Below, one piece after another: positions 9,561-19,000 of a stretch of 64,000 nt of DNA (positions are counted from its first letter, which is position 1; the number at the start of each line of letters is the position of its first letter). Under the pieces are notes generated by a model, which saw nothing but the letters and a program-made list of their open reading frames with translations, ran no database searches and was not told where the DNA came from. A program made the position numbers and the translations under genes. The stretch is from Bog-756 sp963727075 (GTDB lineage Bacteria > Actinomycetota > Acidimicrobiia > Acidimicrobiales > RAAP-2), in assembly GCA_963727075.1 (NCBI GenBank), contig CAVSET010000005.1, forward strand, positions 124,001 to 188,000, read 5' to 3'.

Positions 9561-9730
9561 GGTCGGCCATGCGGGTGGACCACCGCTGGACCGCCCACCT
9601 GGCGAGACGTGGGATGGGGTAATCGATGACCACTCGGATGGCAGGACGGTACTCATGACCGAGCAAGACTCGCGCCGGTCGCATCCTGCGCCTCCGCTGT
9701 TTTCCGACCCGAGCTCCGGCCGGTGAAACG

Positions 9731-10303
9731 GTGAGAATCAGCAGTGTGGATCGGATCGAGGAAGTATTCCGGACGGTACGGCGCGCCGATTTCGTCATCC
9801 CTCAGCTCCGTGAAAGTGCGGACGTTGACGCCCCCCTGCCCATAGGATTCGGCCAGACGATCAGTCAGCCGACCACCGTGAAGCTCATGCTCTCCTGGCT
9901 GGATGCAATGCCTGGAGACAAGGTCTTGGATGTCGGGTCCGGTTCGGGATGGACCACAGCGTTGCTCGCACACATGGTCGGTCCGAAGGGCATCGTGTAT
10001 GCCGTCGAACGCTTTCCGCAGTTGGTGAAGTTTGGTCGAGACAACTGCCGCCGACTCGGCATCGAGAACGTTCTCTTCTTCGAGGCGGGACGGGAGTACG
10101 GCCTACGAGAGCATGCTCCCTATGCGAGGATCTTGGTGAGTGCCAGCGCGCACGAACTGCCTGTCGAGTTGCTGAGCCAGTTAACGGTCACAGGCAGGAT
10201 GGTCATTCCCGTCCAGTACGACGTCCTCGAGGTGCTAAAGACCGCGGAAGACGAGTACCTGACAAGGAGGCACCCCGGATTCAAATTCGTTCCCCTGGTC
10301 TGA
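9731..10303 (+). CDS. Protein-L-isoaspartate O-methyltransferase homologue
   Basis: A 190-residue SAM-dependent methyltransferase of the PCMT family. IGFGQTISQPTTV near residue 37 is the family's substrate-side motif (GxGQTISxP). VLDVGSGSGWTTALLA is SAM motif I and VYAVERFPQLV carries the acidic residue for the ribose. PCMT methylates isoaspartyl residues in damaged proteins. The usual Ser/Ala-rich DxI segment is ILVSASAHELP. The initiator is a GTG. The downstream 180 bases to the convergent DUF1810 gene hold nothing I recognise. Confidence 0.88.
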   Translation: MRISSVDRIEEVFRTVRRADFVIPQLRESADVDAPLPIGFGQTISQPTTVKLMLSWLDAMPGDKVLDVGSGSGWTTALLAHMVGPKGIVYAVERFPQLVKFGRDNCRRLGIENVLFFEAGREYGLREHAPYARILVSASAHELPVELLSQLTVTGRMVIPVQYDVLEVLKTAEDEYLTRRHPGFKFVPLV

Positions 10304-10483
10304 GGGCCAACCGCAGGGTCCTCACCTGGCTCCGAGGTGACCGGGGTGCTGAACCGGGATCCAGCCATGGGGCGACAGCTAGCCGGACCTGTCTCGGGGT
10401 AGCTCGCAGCTCCCGAACCTGGCCAGCGATCTGCGTTCTTTCGGGTTCGGAGCGAGTGGCTTTGCCGACGGCGGAAGTGAGAG

Positions 10484-10924
10484 TCAGATGATCTGTTGCA
10501 GGCGCTGTGTGGTTGCAGAGTCGGGTTGCCCGTTGAAGTACCGGTCGATCACCTGTGTAAACAGCGACTCTTCGGGCGCCGCCTGCCGAAACAGGGTCAT
10601 CGATGAGCGCAACTTCATGGCGTCGATCTCTCCGAAGATCTGTTCAGCGGTCCGTCCCATTGTTTCGATCACAATGCTCGTGCACTCCAGCAGACGGAGT
10701 CCTAGCACGGAGTGCTGAAGGTAGGCCTGTGCCTCCTCCAGCGATGAGATAGCGAACTCCCTCGAGCTGGAACTCTGCCCCAGGCCGGCGATCTGAGGAA
10801 AGACGAACCACATCCAGTGGCTTGTCTTGAATCCGGCACGCAGCTCTTCGACCGCACGGTCGTACGTCCCGCCAGCGTTCTGAGCGGCAACGAATCGCCC
10901 GAGATTGAAGGGATCGTCCGTCAT
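10484..10924 (-). CDS. DUF1810 family protein
   Basis: A 146-residue protein with the DUF1810 signature: FVAAQN near the N-terminus, ELRAGFKTSHWMWFVFPQIAGLG, then REFAISSLEEAQAYL and the C-terminal DAMKLRSSMTLF. The family is widespread in bacteria and soluble; its function is not known to me. The length is normal and the ATG start is the family start. It has no obvious operon partner. Confidence 0.88.
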   Translation of the reverse strand: MTDDPFNLGRFVAAQNAGGTYDRAVEELRAGFKTSHWMWFVFPQIAGLGQSSSSREFAISSLEEAQAYLQHSVLGLRLLECTSIVIETMGRTAEQIFGEIDAMKLRSSMTLFRQAAPEESLFTQVIDRYFNGQPDSATTQRLQQII

Positions 10925-11088
10925 GTCGTTCTGTTTCTATCCGATTTCGCGGGTGGGAGCCCTCATGGTGAACAAAGGCAAGCGGCTCGGCATCTGCCTG
11001 AACGAATCGACGCGAGCGGAAGGGCACCCTACCGGGCACATGCGGGGCGGAGTCCTGCTGCTCACCCCAGCACACCTGTCAGGCCACC

Positions 11089-12291
11089 TCAGAGTCCTGC
11101 GGTTGCAGTCCCCATCAGGAATAGGAAGTTGTCCGCGTAGAACTGCCGGCGCACGTCCTCGCTGGCATCGCCCAACGAGGCCTCGAAGCGCTCGATCGGC
11201 CGCCGACCACCCTCGACATGGGGGTAGTCCGACGAGAACATCACCAGGTCCGCTCCGGCCTGGTCGATAATCCAACCGACGTCCTCGGTCGGGTAGGGCG
11301 TGAAGCGGATCTGGCGGTGGACGTACTCTGACGGGCGCAGGTTGAGCGCACGCAGCCGGTCCTCGTGGCGGGCAAAGGCCTCGAACGCGGACTCCATCTG
11401 GCGCTGCCACGACGGAACCCAGATCGCCCCCTGCTCGATGACTCCGATCCGCAGTCCTGGAAATTGCTCGAGCACACCGTCGAAGATGAGGGTGGCCAAG
11501 GTTTGGGCAGGTGGTCCCGGAATCGCCATGTAGTCGACCGAACGGAAATTCTCGTCGCCCCCATGGAAGTCCGGCGGCACCGGGAGCCCGTTGACGAAGT
11601 AGTGGGGGTCGAGCAGTTCCCCAGTCCCGCCAACGTGTAGGACGACGGGGACCCCAGCCTCCTCTGCCCTGGCCCAGACCCCGAACAGGTCGGTGTGGCT
11701 GGGCGAGTACGTGGGAGGGCAGCCAGATGCCACGAGGAGCGCGGCCGCGCCGTCGACCAAGGCCTGCTCGGCGGTCTCGACGGCCCGCACGGGGTCGGCA
11801 AGCGGCACATAGCAGGCCGGGAGCAGGCGCCGGTCGACGGAGCAGAACTCGAGCATGCCCCTGTTGTGGGCCCGGGCCGCAGCGTAAGCTACGTCGAGGT
11901 CGCCGCTGTGCTCGAGGTCGTGCAGGCGCCCATTGTGGAACGTGTTGAACATCAACTGGCTCCGGAAGCCCAGGAGGTCGAGCGCCCGGGGGCGGTCCTC
12001 AGCGATGAACGAGCCGGTCGCAGCGAAGTTCTTCCGTGCCATGATCTCGGCGCCCTCGTCAGTTCGGTACTCGGTGGAGGCATGGCGCTCCCGCAGCCGG
12101 TCGAATGCCACACGGAGATCTGCTTGCTGCTCTTCTGGGCTACCGGTCTGACGCAACTCGTTGCCGCCTGGGTATGTCAGGATGGGCAAGGCGTCACGGA
12201 AGCGGGCCTCGGCGTGGTCACGGAGCCAGGTGGGGGTCTCCATGATGTGAGCGTCGGCGTCGTGGATGACCCGTCCTGTGGCGTACGGCAT
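11089..12291 (-). CDS. Amidohydrolase 2 family metal-dependent hydrolase
   Basis: A 400-residue TIM-barrel amidohydrolase of the Amidohydro_2 (ACMSD-like) branch. HDADAHIME at the N-terminus supplies the first metal ligands, VLHVGG the central His, and MFSSDYPHVEGG the conserved Asp. These enzymes decarboxylate or hydrolyse ring-derived or carboxylated substrates; in actinobacteria many sit in aromatic or steroid degradation. The ATG at 12291 gives a family-like N-terminus. A divergent thioesterase gene starts 307 bases away, with one hairpin repeat between them. Confidence 0.88.
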   Translation of the reverse strand: MPYATGRVIHDADAHIMETPTWLRDHAEARFRDALPILTYPGGNELRQTGSPEEQQADLRVAFDRLRERHASTEYRTDEGAEIMARKNFAATGSFIAEDRPRALDLLGFRSQLMFNTFHNGRLHDLEHSGDLDVAYAAARAHNRGMLEFCSVDRRLLPACYVPLADPVRAVETAEQALVDGAAALLVASGCPPTYSPSHTDLFGVWARAEEAGVPVVLHVGGTGELLDPHYFVNGLPVPPDFHGGDENFRSVDYMAIPGPPAQTLATLIFDGVLEQFPGLRIGVIEQGAIWVPSWQRQMESAFEAFARHEDRLRALNLRPSEYVHRQIRFTPYPTEDVGWIIDQAGADLVMFSSDYPHVEGGRRPIERFEASLGDASEDVRRQFYADNFLFLMGTATAGL

Positions 12292-12422
12292 GACCTTCGC
12301 CCTTCATGTGTTCAGCACTCGCGATAGAAGAGTACCGCTCCTGACGATCGATCTGCCGAGTGGACCAAAGGCGCCAGCCAGGGTCGGTGCCCCGATGCCA
12401 ACGCCGTGTCGGATCGAGCTTC

Positions 12423-12444
12423 CTCAGCTACGGGGGCTGAGGAC
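12423..12444. repeat. Dispersed hairpin repeat, exact copy
   Basis: An exact CTCAGC-N7-GCTGAG-GAC copy. It lies in the divergent intergenic region between the amidohydrolase (start 12291) and the thioesterase (start 12598), preceded by TC as in several other copies. Confidence 0.8.
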
Positions 12445-12597
12445 ATGTGGGTGTTGTGGAACTACCACTTCGAAGGTCAGCGCGAATGCAGGTCGCATCG
12501 CTGCAACCGGGACATTGGATCACAATGCTCCGACAGCGCCGCCAACCGGCGCTCTTGCTGAAGTTCTCACCCCGAATGCTTCCCTACACTTACCCTC

Positions 12598-13215
12598 ATG
12601 AAGACCGAAGAGGCACGAAAAGGAGCGGCCGCGAGCTTGCGAGCTCTCAGCCACGCGTTTGCGGCGCACGATCCCGCTGACGATGTGCTCGCATCGATAG
12701 CGGAGACGGCGAACGAACTCACACTCTCGGTCAACGAGACGCCGACCCACGATCGTCTGGCCCTGATGCGGAGCAGCCAGGACGGGTCGATCTTGGGTGG
12801 GAGCGGGTTCGAAGACCGGGCTGTAGGCGGTTGGTCGAATCCGACAAGCGTCGAACTCGAGGTGCGGTTCGATAACGATGAAGTGATCGCCGACGTTGTG
12901 CTGCAGCGGGCATTCGAAGGCGCGCCCGGTCGCGCCCACGGCGGAATCGTCGCCGCTGCATTCGACGACGTTACCGGCTTCGTGATCGGCAAATTGCAGG
13001 AACCGGCCTTCACCGGTGAGTTGACGGTTCGCTATCTCGCAGCCGTGCCTGTTGACGAAGCTCTGGAGATTCGCGCACGACTAGACGGGCGGGAGCGTCG
13101 CAAGCTCTTCATAAGTGCGGAACTACGCACCAGTGACGCGGTGGTTGCGACGTGCCGAGCTGTCTACATCACCGTCGATCTGTCTCGCTTTGCGGGAGCG
13201 CCCGATCCACGCTGA
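12598..13215 (+). CDS. PaaI-like hotdog thioesterase
   Basis: A 205-residue protein whose C-terminal 120 residues form a 4HBT hotdog domain. GRAHGGIVAAAFDDVTGFV is the thioesterase helix with the HGG motif and conserved Asp; GELTVRYLAAVPVDE is the following strand. The N-terminal 75 residues are helical. It probably hydrolyses acyl-CoA thioesters in the cytoplasm. The ATG at 12598 is well placed. The 260 bases after the stop, up to the convergent LLM gene, hold nothing I can support. Confidence 0.85.
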   Translation: MKTEEARKGAAASLRALSHAFAAHDPADDVLASIAETANELTLSVNETPTHDRLALMRSSQDGSILGGSGFEDRAVGGWSNPTSVELEVRFDNDEVIADVVLQRAFEGAPGRAHGGIVAAAFDDVTGFVIGKLQEPAFTGELTVRYLAAVPVDEALEIRARLDGRERRKLFISAELRTSDAVVATCRAVYITVDLSRFAGAPDPR

Positions 13216-13480
13216 CCTCATCGGCAGACTCAAGGTAACAATGGTTGATGACAGATCTCAGACCGTCTCTGGGGTCCTTGGCCCGGCTCGGTCCAAGGAC
13301 GTCCCTTCCGTCGCCCGGCCTCAGGGTCGGCGGCCGACAAGCGCGAGGTGTTGTTCTCCGGAGCTCCCGAGTTTCAAGAGTCGGTGGTCTCGTCGGTGGT
13401 ATCGCTTGACAGAGAGGAGCCGTTGGGGCGCCCCGGGGCCAGTGGTCGGAGCTCGGTCTGGATGAGTAGTCGTCGCTTCT

Positions 13481-14302
13481 CTAGAGTTCACGCAAGGCGG
13501 TGGCTAGCGGCTCGAGCACTCGTGGATCCAGGGGGGGTGGGAGGTAGACAATGCCCAGCTCGGCGCCCACCTCTGCCAGTGCGGCGGCCTGCTCGGCGGT
13601 GGCATTCGCGTCCCCTCCGAATCGAACGTGGCTGGAGAGGAGGATCTCCGTAGGGTCGCGGCCGAGGTCCTCGCAGTGCTGATGCAGGACGTCCCGCTTG
13701 CGGGCAAACTCCTCCGGCGTGCCACCTACGAAGTTCCAGTGCTGGGCGAACCGGGCTGCAGTGCGGAGCGTCCTCTTCTCGCCACTACCACCGACGCAGA
13801 TCGGCGGATGGGGGCGCTGAACCGGCTTGGGCTCGTTGCGGGCATTGCTGAGCTGGTAGTACCGGCCCTTGAAGGTCGTTGTCTCCTGCGTGAGGAGCCC
13901 GACGATCGCTTCGCAGGCCTCCTCGAAGCGGTCGCTGCGCTGGCCCGGCGTTCCCAGGTCGATCCCGTAGGCCCCAGACTCCTCTTCGTTCCACCCGGCC
14001 CCGATGCCGAGCTCCAGTCGGCCTCCGGACACGATGTCGAGGGTGGTCGCCATGTTGGCCAGGATCGCCGGGTGGCGATAGGGATCCCGGTCACCAGAGT
14101 TCCCATGCGCAGGCGGGTCGTCGCCTGGGCCAGCGCCGTCAGGGTGACCCAGCCCTCCATGCAAGGGCCGGTGCTGTCGGAAAAGATCGGATAGAAGTGG
14201 TCGAAGGTCCAGCCCGACTCGAACAGCTCGATGTCGTCGGCCACTTTCCACACGGCAAGCATGTCGGTCCAGGTCGTGTCCTGCGGCGAGGTCTTGAAAC
14301 AC
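13481..14302 (-). CDS. LLM-class F420-dependent oxidoreductase, frame-disrupted
   Basis: A luciferase-like flavin/F420 oxidoreductase of about 270 residues, split over two frames. The N-terminal part (KTSPQDTTWTDMLAVWKVAD through WTFDHFYPIFSDSTG and MGTLVTG) lies in one frame. The rest (YRHPAILANMATTLDIVSGG, LELGIGAGWNEEE, PPICVGGSGEKRTLR) lies in another. Reading GTG at 14302 and removing one T from the run at 14297-14299, then restoring one G at the run 14086-14088, rebuilds a continuous protein. The two shifts compensate. This suggests sequence errors, but a true pseudogene cannot be excluded. It is divergent from the MFS gene. Confidence 0.8.
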   Translation of the reverse strand: MFQDLAAGHDLDRHACRVESGRRHRAVRVGLDLRPLLSDLFRQHRPLHGGLGHPDGAGPGDDPPAHGNSGDRDPYRHPAILANMATTLDIVSGGRLELGIGAGWNEEESGAYGIDLGTPGQRSDRFEEACEAIVGLLTQETTTFKGRYYQLSNARNEPKPVQRPHPPICVGGSGEKRTLRTAARFAQHWNFVGGTPEEFARKRDVLHQHCEDLGRDPTEILLSSHVRFGGDANATAEQAAALAEVGAELGIVYLPPPLDPRVLEPLATALREL

Positions 14303-14335
14303 CTGAGGGCATCTTCAGTCCGGTATGCGGAATTC

Positions 14336-14473
14336 TTCAGCTCGGAGCTGAGGTCCGGCTCGTCTCAGCTGCGCCTGCTGGACAGATCTCGCACGGTGAA
14401 GCTGAGGACTGTGCTTTAGTGACCTCAGCCTGGGAAGCTGAGGACAGGAGCCTCAGCCGTCGGAGCCGAGGCC
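14336..14473. repeat. Cluster of dispersed hairpin repeats
   Basis: Several copies lie between the divergent LLM and MFS genes: a short-loop copy at 14336-14355, a degenerate one near 14364, an exact copy at 14424-14445, and a one-mismatch copy at 14452-14473 (GCCGAG). A right half-arm at 14401 is followed by GACTGTGCTTT and then the next left arm, the same tail layout seen at 32921 and 60648. The cluster sits just upstream of the MFS ribosome-binding site. Confidence 0.75.
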
Positions 14474-14622
14474 TTCGCAATGGCGCGGGGGCGGACCCGT
14501 CCCAGGGCAAGGCGAAGCCCAAACTGCGACCCGTGCAGGCAACGTTGGTGATTAGGGGACCTTCTGCCCTTGTCGCCCGACAGAAGACGAGGTCAAGATC
14601 GATTGCGTGGAGGTTGTTCGCG

Positions 14623-16161
14623 ATGAGTCGCGCATCGACAATGAGCGGACGGCCTTGGGCGACCCTGACCGTTCTCTGTGTCACGTTGCTCTTGATCAGT
14701 CTCGACAACACGATCCTCAACGTGGCGCTGCCGTCGGTCGTCCGCAGTCTTGGTGCCACATCCAGCCAGCTGCAGTGGATCGTCGATGCCTACGCAATTG
14801 TCTTCGCCGGCTTGCTGCTCACGCTCGGGGCACTCGGTGATCGCGTGGGGCGCAAGTGGGTGTTCATGGGTGGGCTTGTGGTGTTCGGCGCCGGGTCGGC
14901 GCTGGCGGCGTGGTCGGCCACCCCGGACCGCCTCATCGCAGCTCGAGCAGTGATGGGGGCGGGGGCCGCGGCACTCATGCCGTGCACCCTGTCGATCCTC
15001 ACCAACGTGTTCACGGCCGAACGGGACCGGGCAAGGGCGATCGGAGTCTGGTCTGGATCCGCCGGCCTCGGGGTGGCCATCGGCCCGATCCTCGGTGGCT
15101 TCCTGCTGGTCCACTTCTGGTGGGGCTCGGTCTTCCTCATCAACGTGCCCATTGCCCTGGCCGGCCTGGTCGCCGCGGCTTTCCTTGTCCCGAATTCCAA
15201 GAACCCCAGAGCCCAGCGGGCAGATCCCGTTGGCGCCGCGTTGTCGATGATCGGATTCGGAATGCTGCTGTGGGGCATCATCGAGGCTCCCAACAGGACT
15301 TGGACCTCTCCGGAGATCCTCGCCGCTCTGATCGGATCCGCCGTGATCATCGGCGCCTTCCTCGTCTGGGAGCAACACATCGACCATCCCATGTTGCCCT
15401 TGCAGTTCTTCGGCAACCGCCGATACAGCGCTGCCATCGCCTCCCTGGCCTTGGTGATGTTCGCCCTCTTGGGTCTGTTCTTTCTGGTCACCCAGTATCT
15501 TCAGTTCTGCCTGGGCTTCAGCCCTCTCAAGACGGGGCTGGGACTCGCCCCGATCGCCCTGGTCCTCCTGGTGGCCGCCCCATCGTCGATATGGCTGGCC
15601 CGTCGATTCGGCACGAAGCCGGTGGTTGCCGGCGGCCTTACGCTGATCGCCGTGGGCCTGGGCCTCCTGTCCCGGACCACCGTGCAGAGCACGTATCTCG
15701 ACTGCGTACCCTGGTTCGCTCTCATTGGAGTTGGCGTGGGTCTGACGCTGGCACCCTCGACTGAGTCGGTCATGGGATCACTTCCGAGAGCCGATGCTGG
15801 AGTGGGGTCGGCCACAAGTGACACCTCGATGCAGATCGGCGGCGCCCTCGGCGTCGGGGTGCTCGGCACCGTGCTCAATCTCCACTACCAGAGCTTCTTG
15901 GCACACCTGCTGAGCCACCAGTCCATACCAGCGGTCATCGAGAAGCTGATTCTGGGCTCCCTGGGCGGCGCTCTGGCAGTGGCCGACCACTTACCGGGAA
16001 CCTCTGGTGCCGCATTGGCCCAAGCCGCGCGTCAGGGCTTCGTGTCAGGGATGGACCTCGGATTCATTGTCGCCGCAGCGGTTGTCGGGGTGGCTGGGCT
16101 GATCGTCCTGCTCGCCCTACCCAGCCGAGCGACATCCCCAGCACGCAGAAGTCGGAACTAG
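14623..16161 (+). CDS. MFS transporter, DHA2 (EmrB/QacA) family
   Basis: A 512-residue inner-membrane drug:proton antiporter of the 14-TM DHA2 family. ATG 14623 follows GGAGG at nine bases; the open frame reaches further upstream, but that part lies in the hairpin-repeat cluster. Motifs: LDNTILNVALPSV in TM1 (motif D1), GALGDRVGRKWVFMGG in the first cytoplasmic loop (motif A), and GPILGGFL in TM5 (motif C, diagnostic of antiporters). A run of hydrophobic helices continues to the C-terminus. No TetR-type repressor gene is adjacent; any regulation by the repeat cluster upstream is speculation. Confidence 0.93.
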   Translation: MSRASTMSGRPWATLTVLCVTLLLISLDNTILNVALPSVVRSLGATSSQLQWIVDAYAIVFAGLLLTLGALGDRVGRKWVFMGGLVVFGAGSALAAWSATPDRLIAARAVMGAGAAALMPCTLSILTNVFTAERDRARAIGVWSGSAGLGVAIGPILGGFLLVHFWWGSVFLINVPIALAGLVAAAFLVPNSKNPRAQRADPVGAALSMIGFGMLLWGIIEAPNRTWTSPEILAALIGSAVIIGAFLVWEQHIDHPMLPLQFFGNRRYSAAIASLALVMFALLGLFFLVTQYLQFCLGFSPLKTGLGLAPIALVLLVAAPSSIWLARRFGTKPVVAGGLTLIAVGLGLLSRTTVQSTYLDCVPWFALIGVGVGLTLAPSTESVMGSLPRADAGVGSATSDTSMQIGGALGVGVLGTVLNLHYQSFLAHLLSHQSIPAVIEKLILGSLGGALAVADHLPGTSGAALAQAARQGFVSGMDLGFIVAAAVVGVAGLIVLLALPSRATSPARRSRN

Positions 16162-16434
16162 GGCGGCAATCAGGGGCTGTGAAATCTCGATGATCGTCCC
16201 GTTGATGTCGTCGGCCTGGCTCCAGATCACCGGGTCGTTCCTTCTCCGGGGTGACCGTGGGATCGATCCTGGAGGGCGGTCCGACAGGCATCCTCGGATT
16301 CTCAGCCAGAAGGTCCGATTGTGCGGACATGGGGTTCTCGGCCTAACGGGATGTTACGCAAACTCAGGGAGTCCGAGGGATGCTGTGACCTTTGACCCTA
16401 CTCTTTGTGCGGGTGTGCGAGCAGCCTGAGATCT

Positions 16435-16851
16435 ATGGGACATCAAGTGAGTGTCATCGAACGCACCGTCTCCAAGACGAACGAGTGGCTCGACCGGCTG
16501 TGTCGGGAAGTCAAGAGCGACGACCGGCAGCATGCGTACGTACTGCTGCGAGCGGTGTTGCATACGCTACGAGACCGCATTGGACCCGAAGTCTCCGTGC
16601 ATCTCGCCGCACAGCTACCGCTACTCGTGCGAGGCATCTTCTACGAGGGCTGGGACCCGAAAGCGACCCCGCAGAAGCTCACGCTCGACGAGTTCATCAA
16701 CAGGGTTGAGTCCGAGGCCAACCTGCATGGCGCAGCCGAGGCGGCGAGTGGGGCTCGGGCCGTGATGCAGGTTCTCTGGGACGAGTTGGCCCCGGGGACG
16801 ATGGATCATGTCATTGCCGTTCTGCCGGACGAGTTCGCCGTCCTTCTCTAG
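16435..16851 (+). CDS. DUF2267 family protein
   Basis: From ATG 16435 the protein has 138 residues and matches DUF2267: ERTVSKTNEWLDRL, DDRQHAYVLLRAVLHTLRDR, then AAQLPLLVRGIFYEGWDP and KLTLDEFINRV. It is a soluble all-helical protein of unknown function, often found near stress and redox genes in actinobacteria. It converges with the CYTH-CHAD gene, whose stop is about 34 bases away. Confidence 0.88.
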   Translation: MGHQVSVIERTVSKTNEWLDRLCREVKSDDRQHAYVLLRAVLHTLRDRIGPEVSVHLAAQLPLLVRGIFYEGWDPKATPQKLTLDEFINRVESEANLHGAAEAASGARAVMQVLWDELAPGTMDHVIAVLPDEFAVLL

Positions 16852-16884
16852 GAGCGCCTGTACGGGACCGTGGTCACTCCCGAT

Positions 16885-18418
16885 CTATCCGAGCCACTCT
16901 CGGGCGCGTCGGTCAACCTTCTCCCATCCGGCTTGCCAGTCCTCCCGGAAGAGTTGTTGTCGGCGAATCTGTTCAGCGGCCAGGATCCCTGCCGAGAACG
17001 CAACCTTCGATGGGGCTCCCTTGGCGTGCCCGCGTAGCCAGGCCTCAGCGATGACGGCATCGTGGTGCTCGCCGAGTTGCGTCTGGAGTTCTGCTGCAGA
17101 TGTAGCGACTCGTCTCGCTCGCTTGCCCACGACTGCCTCGGCTGCCTCCGCTGCATATCGGAGCCGCTTGGCTCCTATCCGGATCTGATGGAGCTGCCGA
17201 TCAGCCGGTTCGGGGTCTGCTGCCCGAACCTCCGAATGCAGGTTCTTCCAGGGTCGCTTCACCACTCTGGGGAGCGCCTTGGAGGCCCTCTGGTCCGGCC
17301 CGATGCCTCTGCCACGACCATTCCCGACATTCAGGAAAGGTGGCCGCTCGGCGGCCGCATGCAGCTTGTCGAGAAGGAGCAAGTACCGCTCGCTCTGCAG
17401 GACGTCAGTCACCCGGTCGGCTGCAGCGCTTCGCTGGTCTTGAAGCTGTTCTCGTAGTCCGTTCACACCCTTGTCGTCTCCAATCTGGGGCGATGCGTTG
17501 AGATCCAGGTGTTGTCCAAGGACGTCGGCGTCCCGCACCAGGCCCAGTCCGTCTCCGAGCCACTTCAAGTCACTCCGCGTGTGACCGACCCACAGGGGAT
17601 CCAGAATCGCCTTGAAGGTCTGCAGATCAGAGCGAAGCCGACGGGCCGCCACCCGTGTCTGGTGGACGGCTTCAGGAGGCGGGTCATCTTCGTTGAGCCT
17701 CAGTCGGTACTCATGATCCAGAAATTCGATCGAACGCAGTCTGGAGACTGGCACGCACAACGTCTGCCATCGTCGACTTCGGTCCCAACGGACGACTGTC
17801 GGCTCCTTTGACAGCCTCGTCGTCAAGAGCACGGGCGAGCTTCGGACCTCGGTCATCTATCCAGGCACCCGCCTTGCAGAGTCGATCGATGCATCTGTTC
17901 AGGAGGGAGCTGTCGGCCTCGTTCAGTTCCACCTCGATCTGCCGAAAGCGGCGGCCATCGTGAGGGCCTCCATGGATCGAAACCAGGTCATCGTCAAGTT
18001 CGGCCAACAGGATCTGCCGGCCACCTTGAAGTAGCAGCCGACGGCGGCTCGTCTCCAGGGTTGTGATCTTCTGGAGAGTGGCTCTCCGGACCACGCCGTG
18101 GAGGATCTCGGTCACCCTTTCAGGAACGAAGTCGGGGGATCCAACCCATTCCAGTTCCGTTCGGTCCAACGTCGGACCTGGGCTGGATCGAGGCAGCTTC
18201 AGGGTCCATGTTCCAATGCCTTCGTCGTCCCCGATCCGATGACGGAGCGTGATCTTTCGTGACCACAGTCGGAAGTCGGGGGTGTCGAAGTAGGTCGCCA
18301 GGAGCCGTTGTTCGGGCAGCCTCACGGTCCGTTTGACGAGATCTCGCAGGTCAGGCAGGGAGAACTCTCGATCGGCCCCCAACTTCACTTCTCGCTCGAT
18401 GGGATCGACGGGCACCAT
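16885..18418 (-). CDS. CYTH-CHAD domain protein, one frameshift
   Basis: The N-terminal CYTH domain (EREVKLGA at residue 8, then YFDTPDFRL, TLRHRIG and the acidic/basic tunnel strands) is read from 18418. The C-terminal CHAD domain (AVHQTRVAARRLRSDLQTF, later LHQIRIGAKRLRYAAEA) is read in the next frame down to 16885. Both frames meet at a TTT run on the coding strand, bases 17722-17724. Removing one T gives a single protein of about 510 residues, the normal CYTH-CHAD length. CYTH domains bind triphosphates and CHAD domains bind polyphosphate, so a role in polyphosphate metabolism is likely. The frameshift may be a sequencing error. Confidence 0.85.
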
Positions 18419-18559
18419 GTGACCTTACCCACTCAGGGCCCACCGCAACCACGCGAGGTGCTTCAGCGATGCAAACACCCCACCGGCTCGAGTCCCACCA
18501 AAAAGGAGACCTGCGACACCAGCCTTTGGTTCCCGGCCGTCAGAAGTGGTTGGGCCGCT

Positions 18560-18922
18560 CTACCGCTTCGCGTACTCCGCAAAGCCCTGCCAGTCGATAA
18601 CAACGCATGGTTCGTCGCCCACGATCCACGCATCGTGGCCGGGCGCCATTACGGCGAAGTCTCCGGGGCCGTACTCGATCTCCTCTCCGTCGTCCATGAC
18701 CACCCTCATCCGACCGGACACGAAATAGCCCGTGTGGGCGGCTTGGCAACTCTCGGTCTTGGCAATTGGCTTCACGTGATCTGACCATTTCCATCCGGGC
18801 TTGAAGGTTGCACGGCCCACTGGGCCGCTCTCGAGATTGACCAGTTCCAGTTGGCCGGTGTTCCTCTCGAAGGGTCGGATCTCCTCAGGTGCGTCAAAGC
18901 TCTTTCGAATGAGGCTGGGCAT
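18560..18922 (-). CDS. Cupin domain protein
   Basis: A 120-residue single-domain cupin. The first cupin motif is degenerate (WSDHVKP and AAHTGYFVSGRMRVVMDDG), while the second is clear (YGPGDFAVMAPGHDAWIVGDEP). It likely binds a metal ion in a small beta-barrel; no reaction can be assigned. Start ATG 18922 follows GGAGG. The rhodanese gene ends upstream at 19001 on the same strand, so the two may be co-transcribed. Confidence 0.85.
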   Translation of the reverse strand: MPSLIRKSFDAPEEIRPFERNTGQLELVNLESGPVGRATFKPGWKWSDHVKPIAKTESCQAAHTGYFVSGRMRVVMDDGEEIEYGPGDFAVMAPGHDAWIVGDEPCVVIDWQGFAEYAKR

Positions 18923-19000
18923 GATGCCCTCCTTTGGTCAGTGTTCGGTTGGGCATTGGCGTGATGAATCGTTGTGGACCAGCCGACGGCCCAATGAGGG

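Noticed and set aside
14593..15387. Minus-strand frame opposite the MFS transporter
   Set aside because: Polar, His/Arg-rich antisense of a membrane protein; no support.
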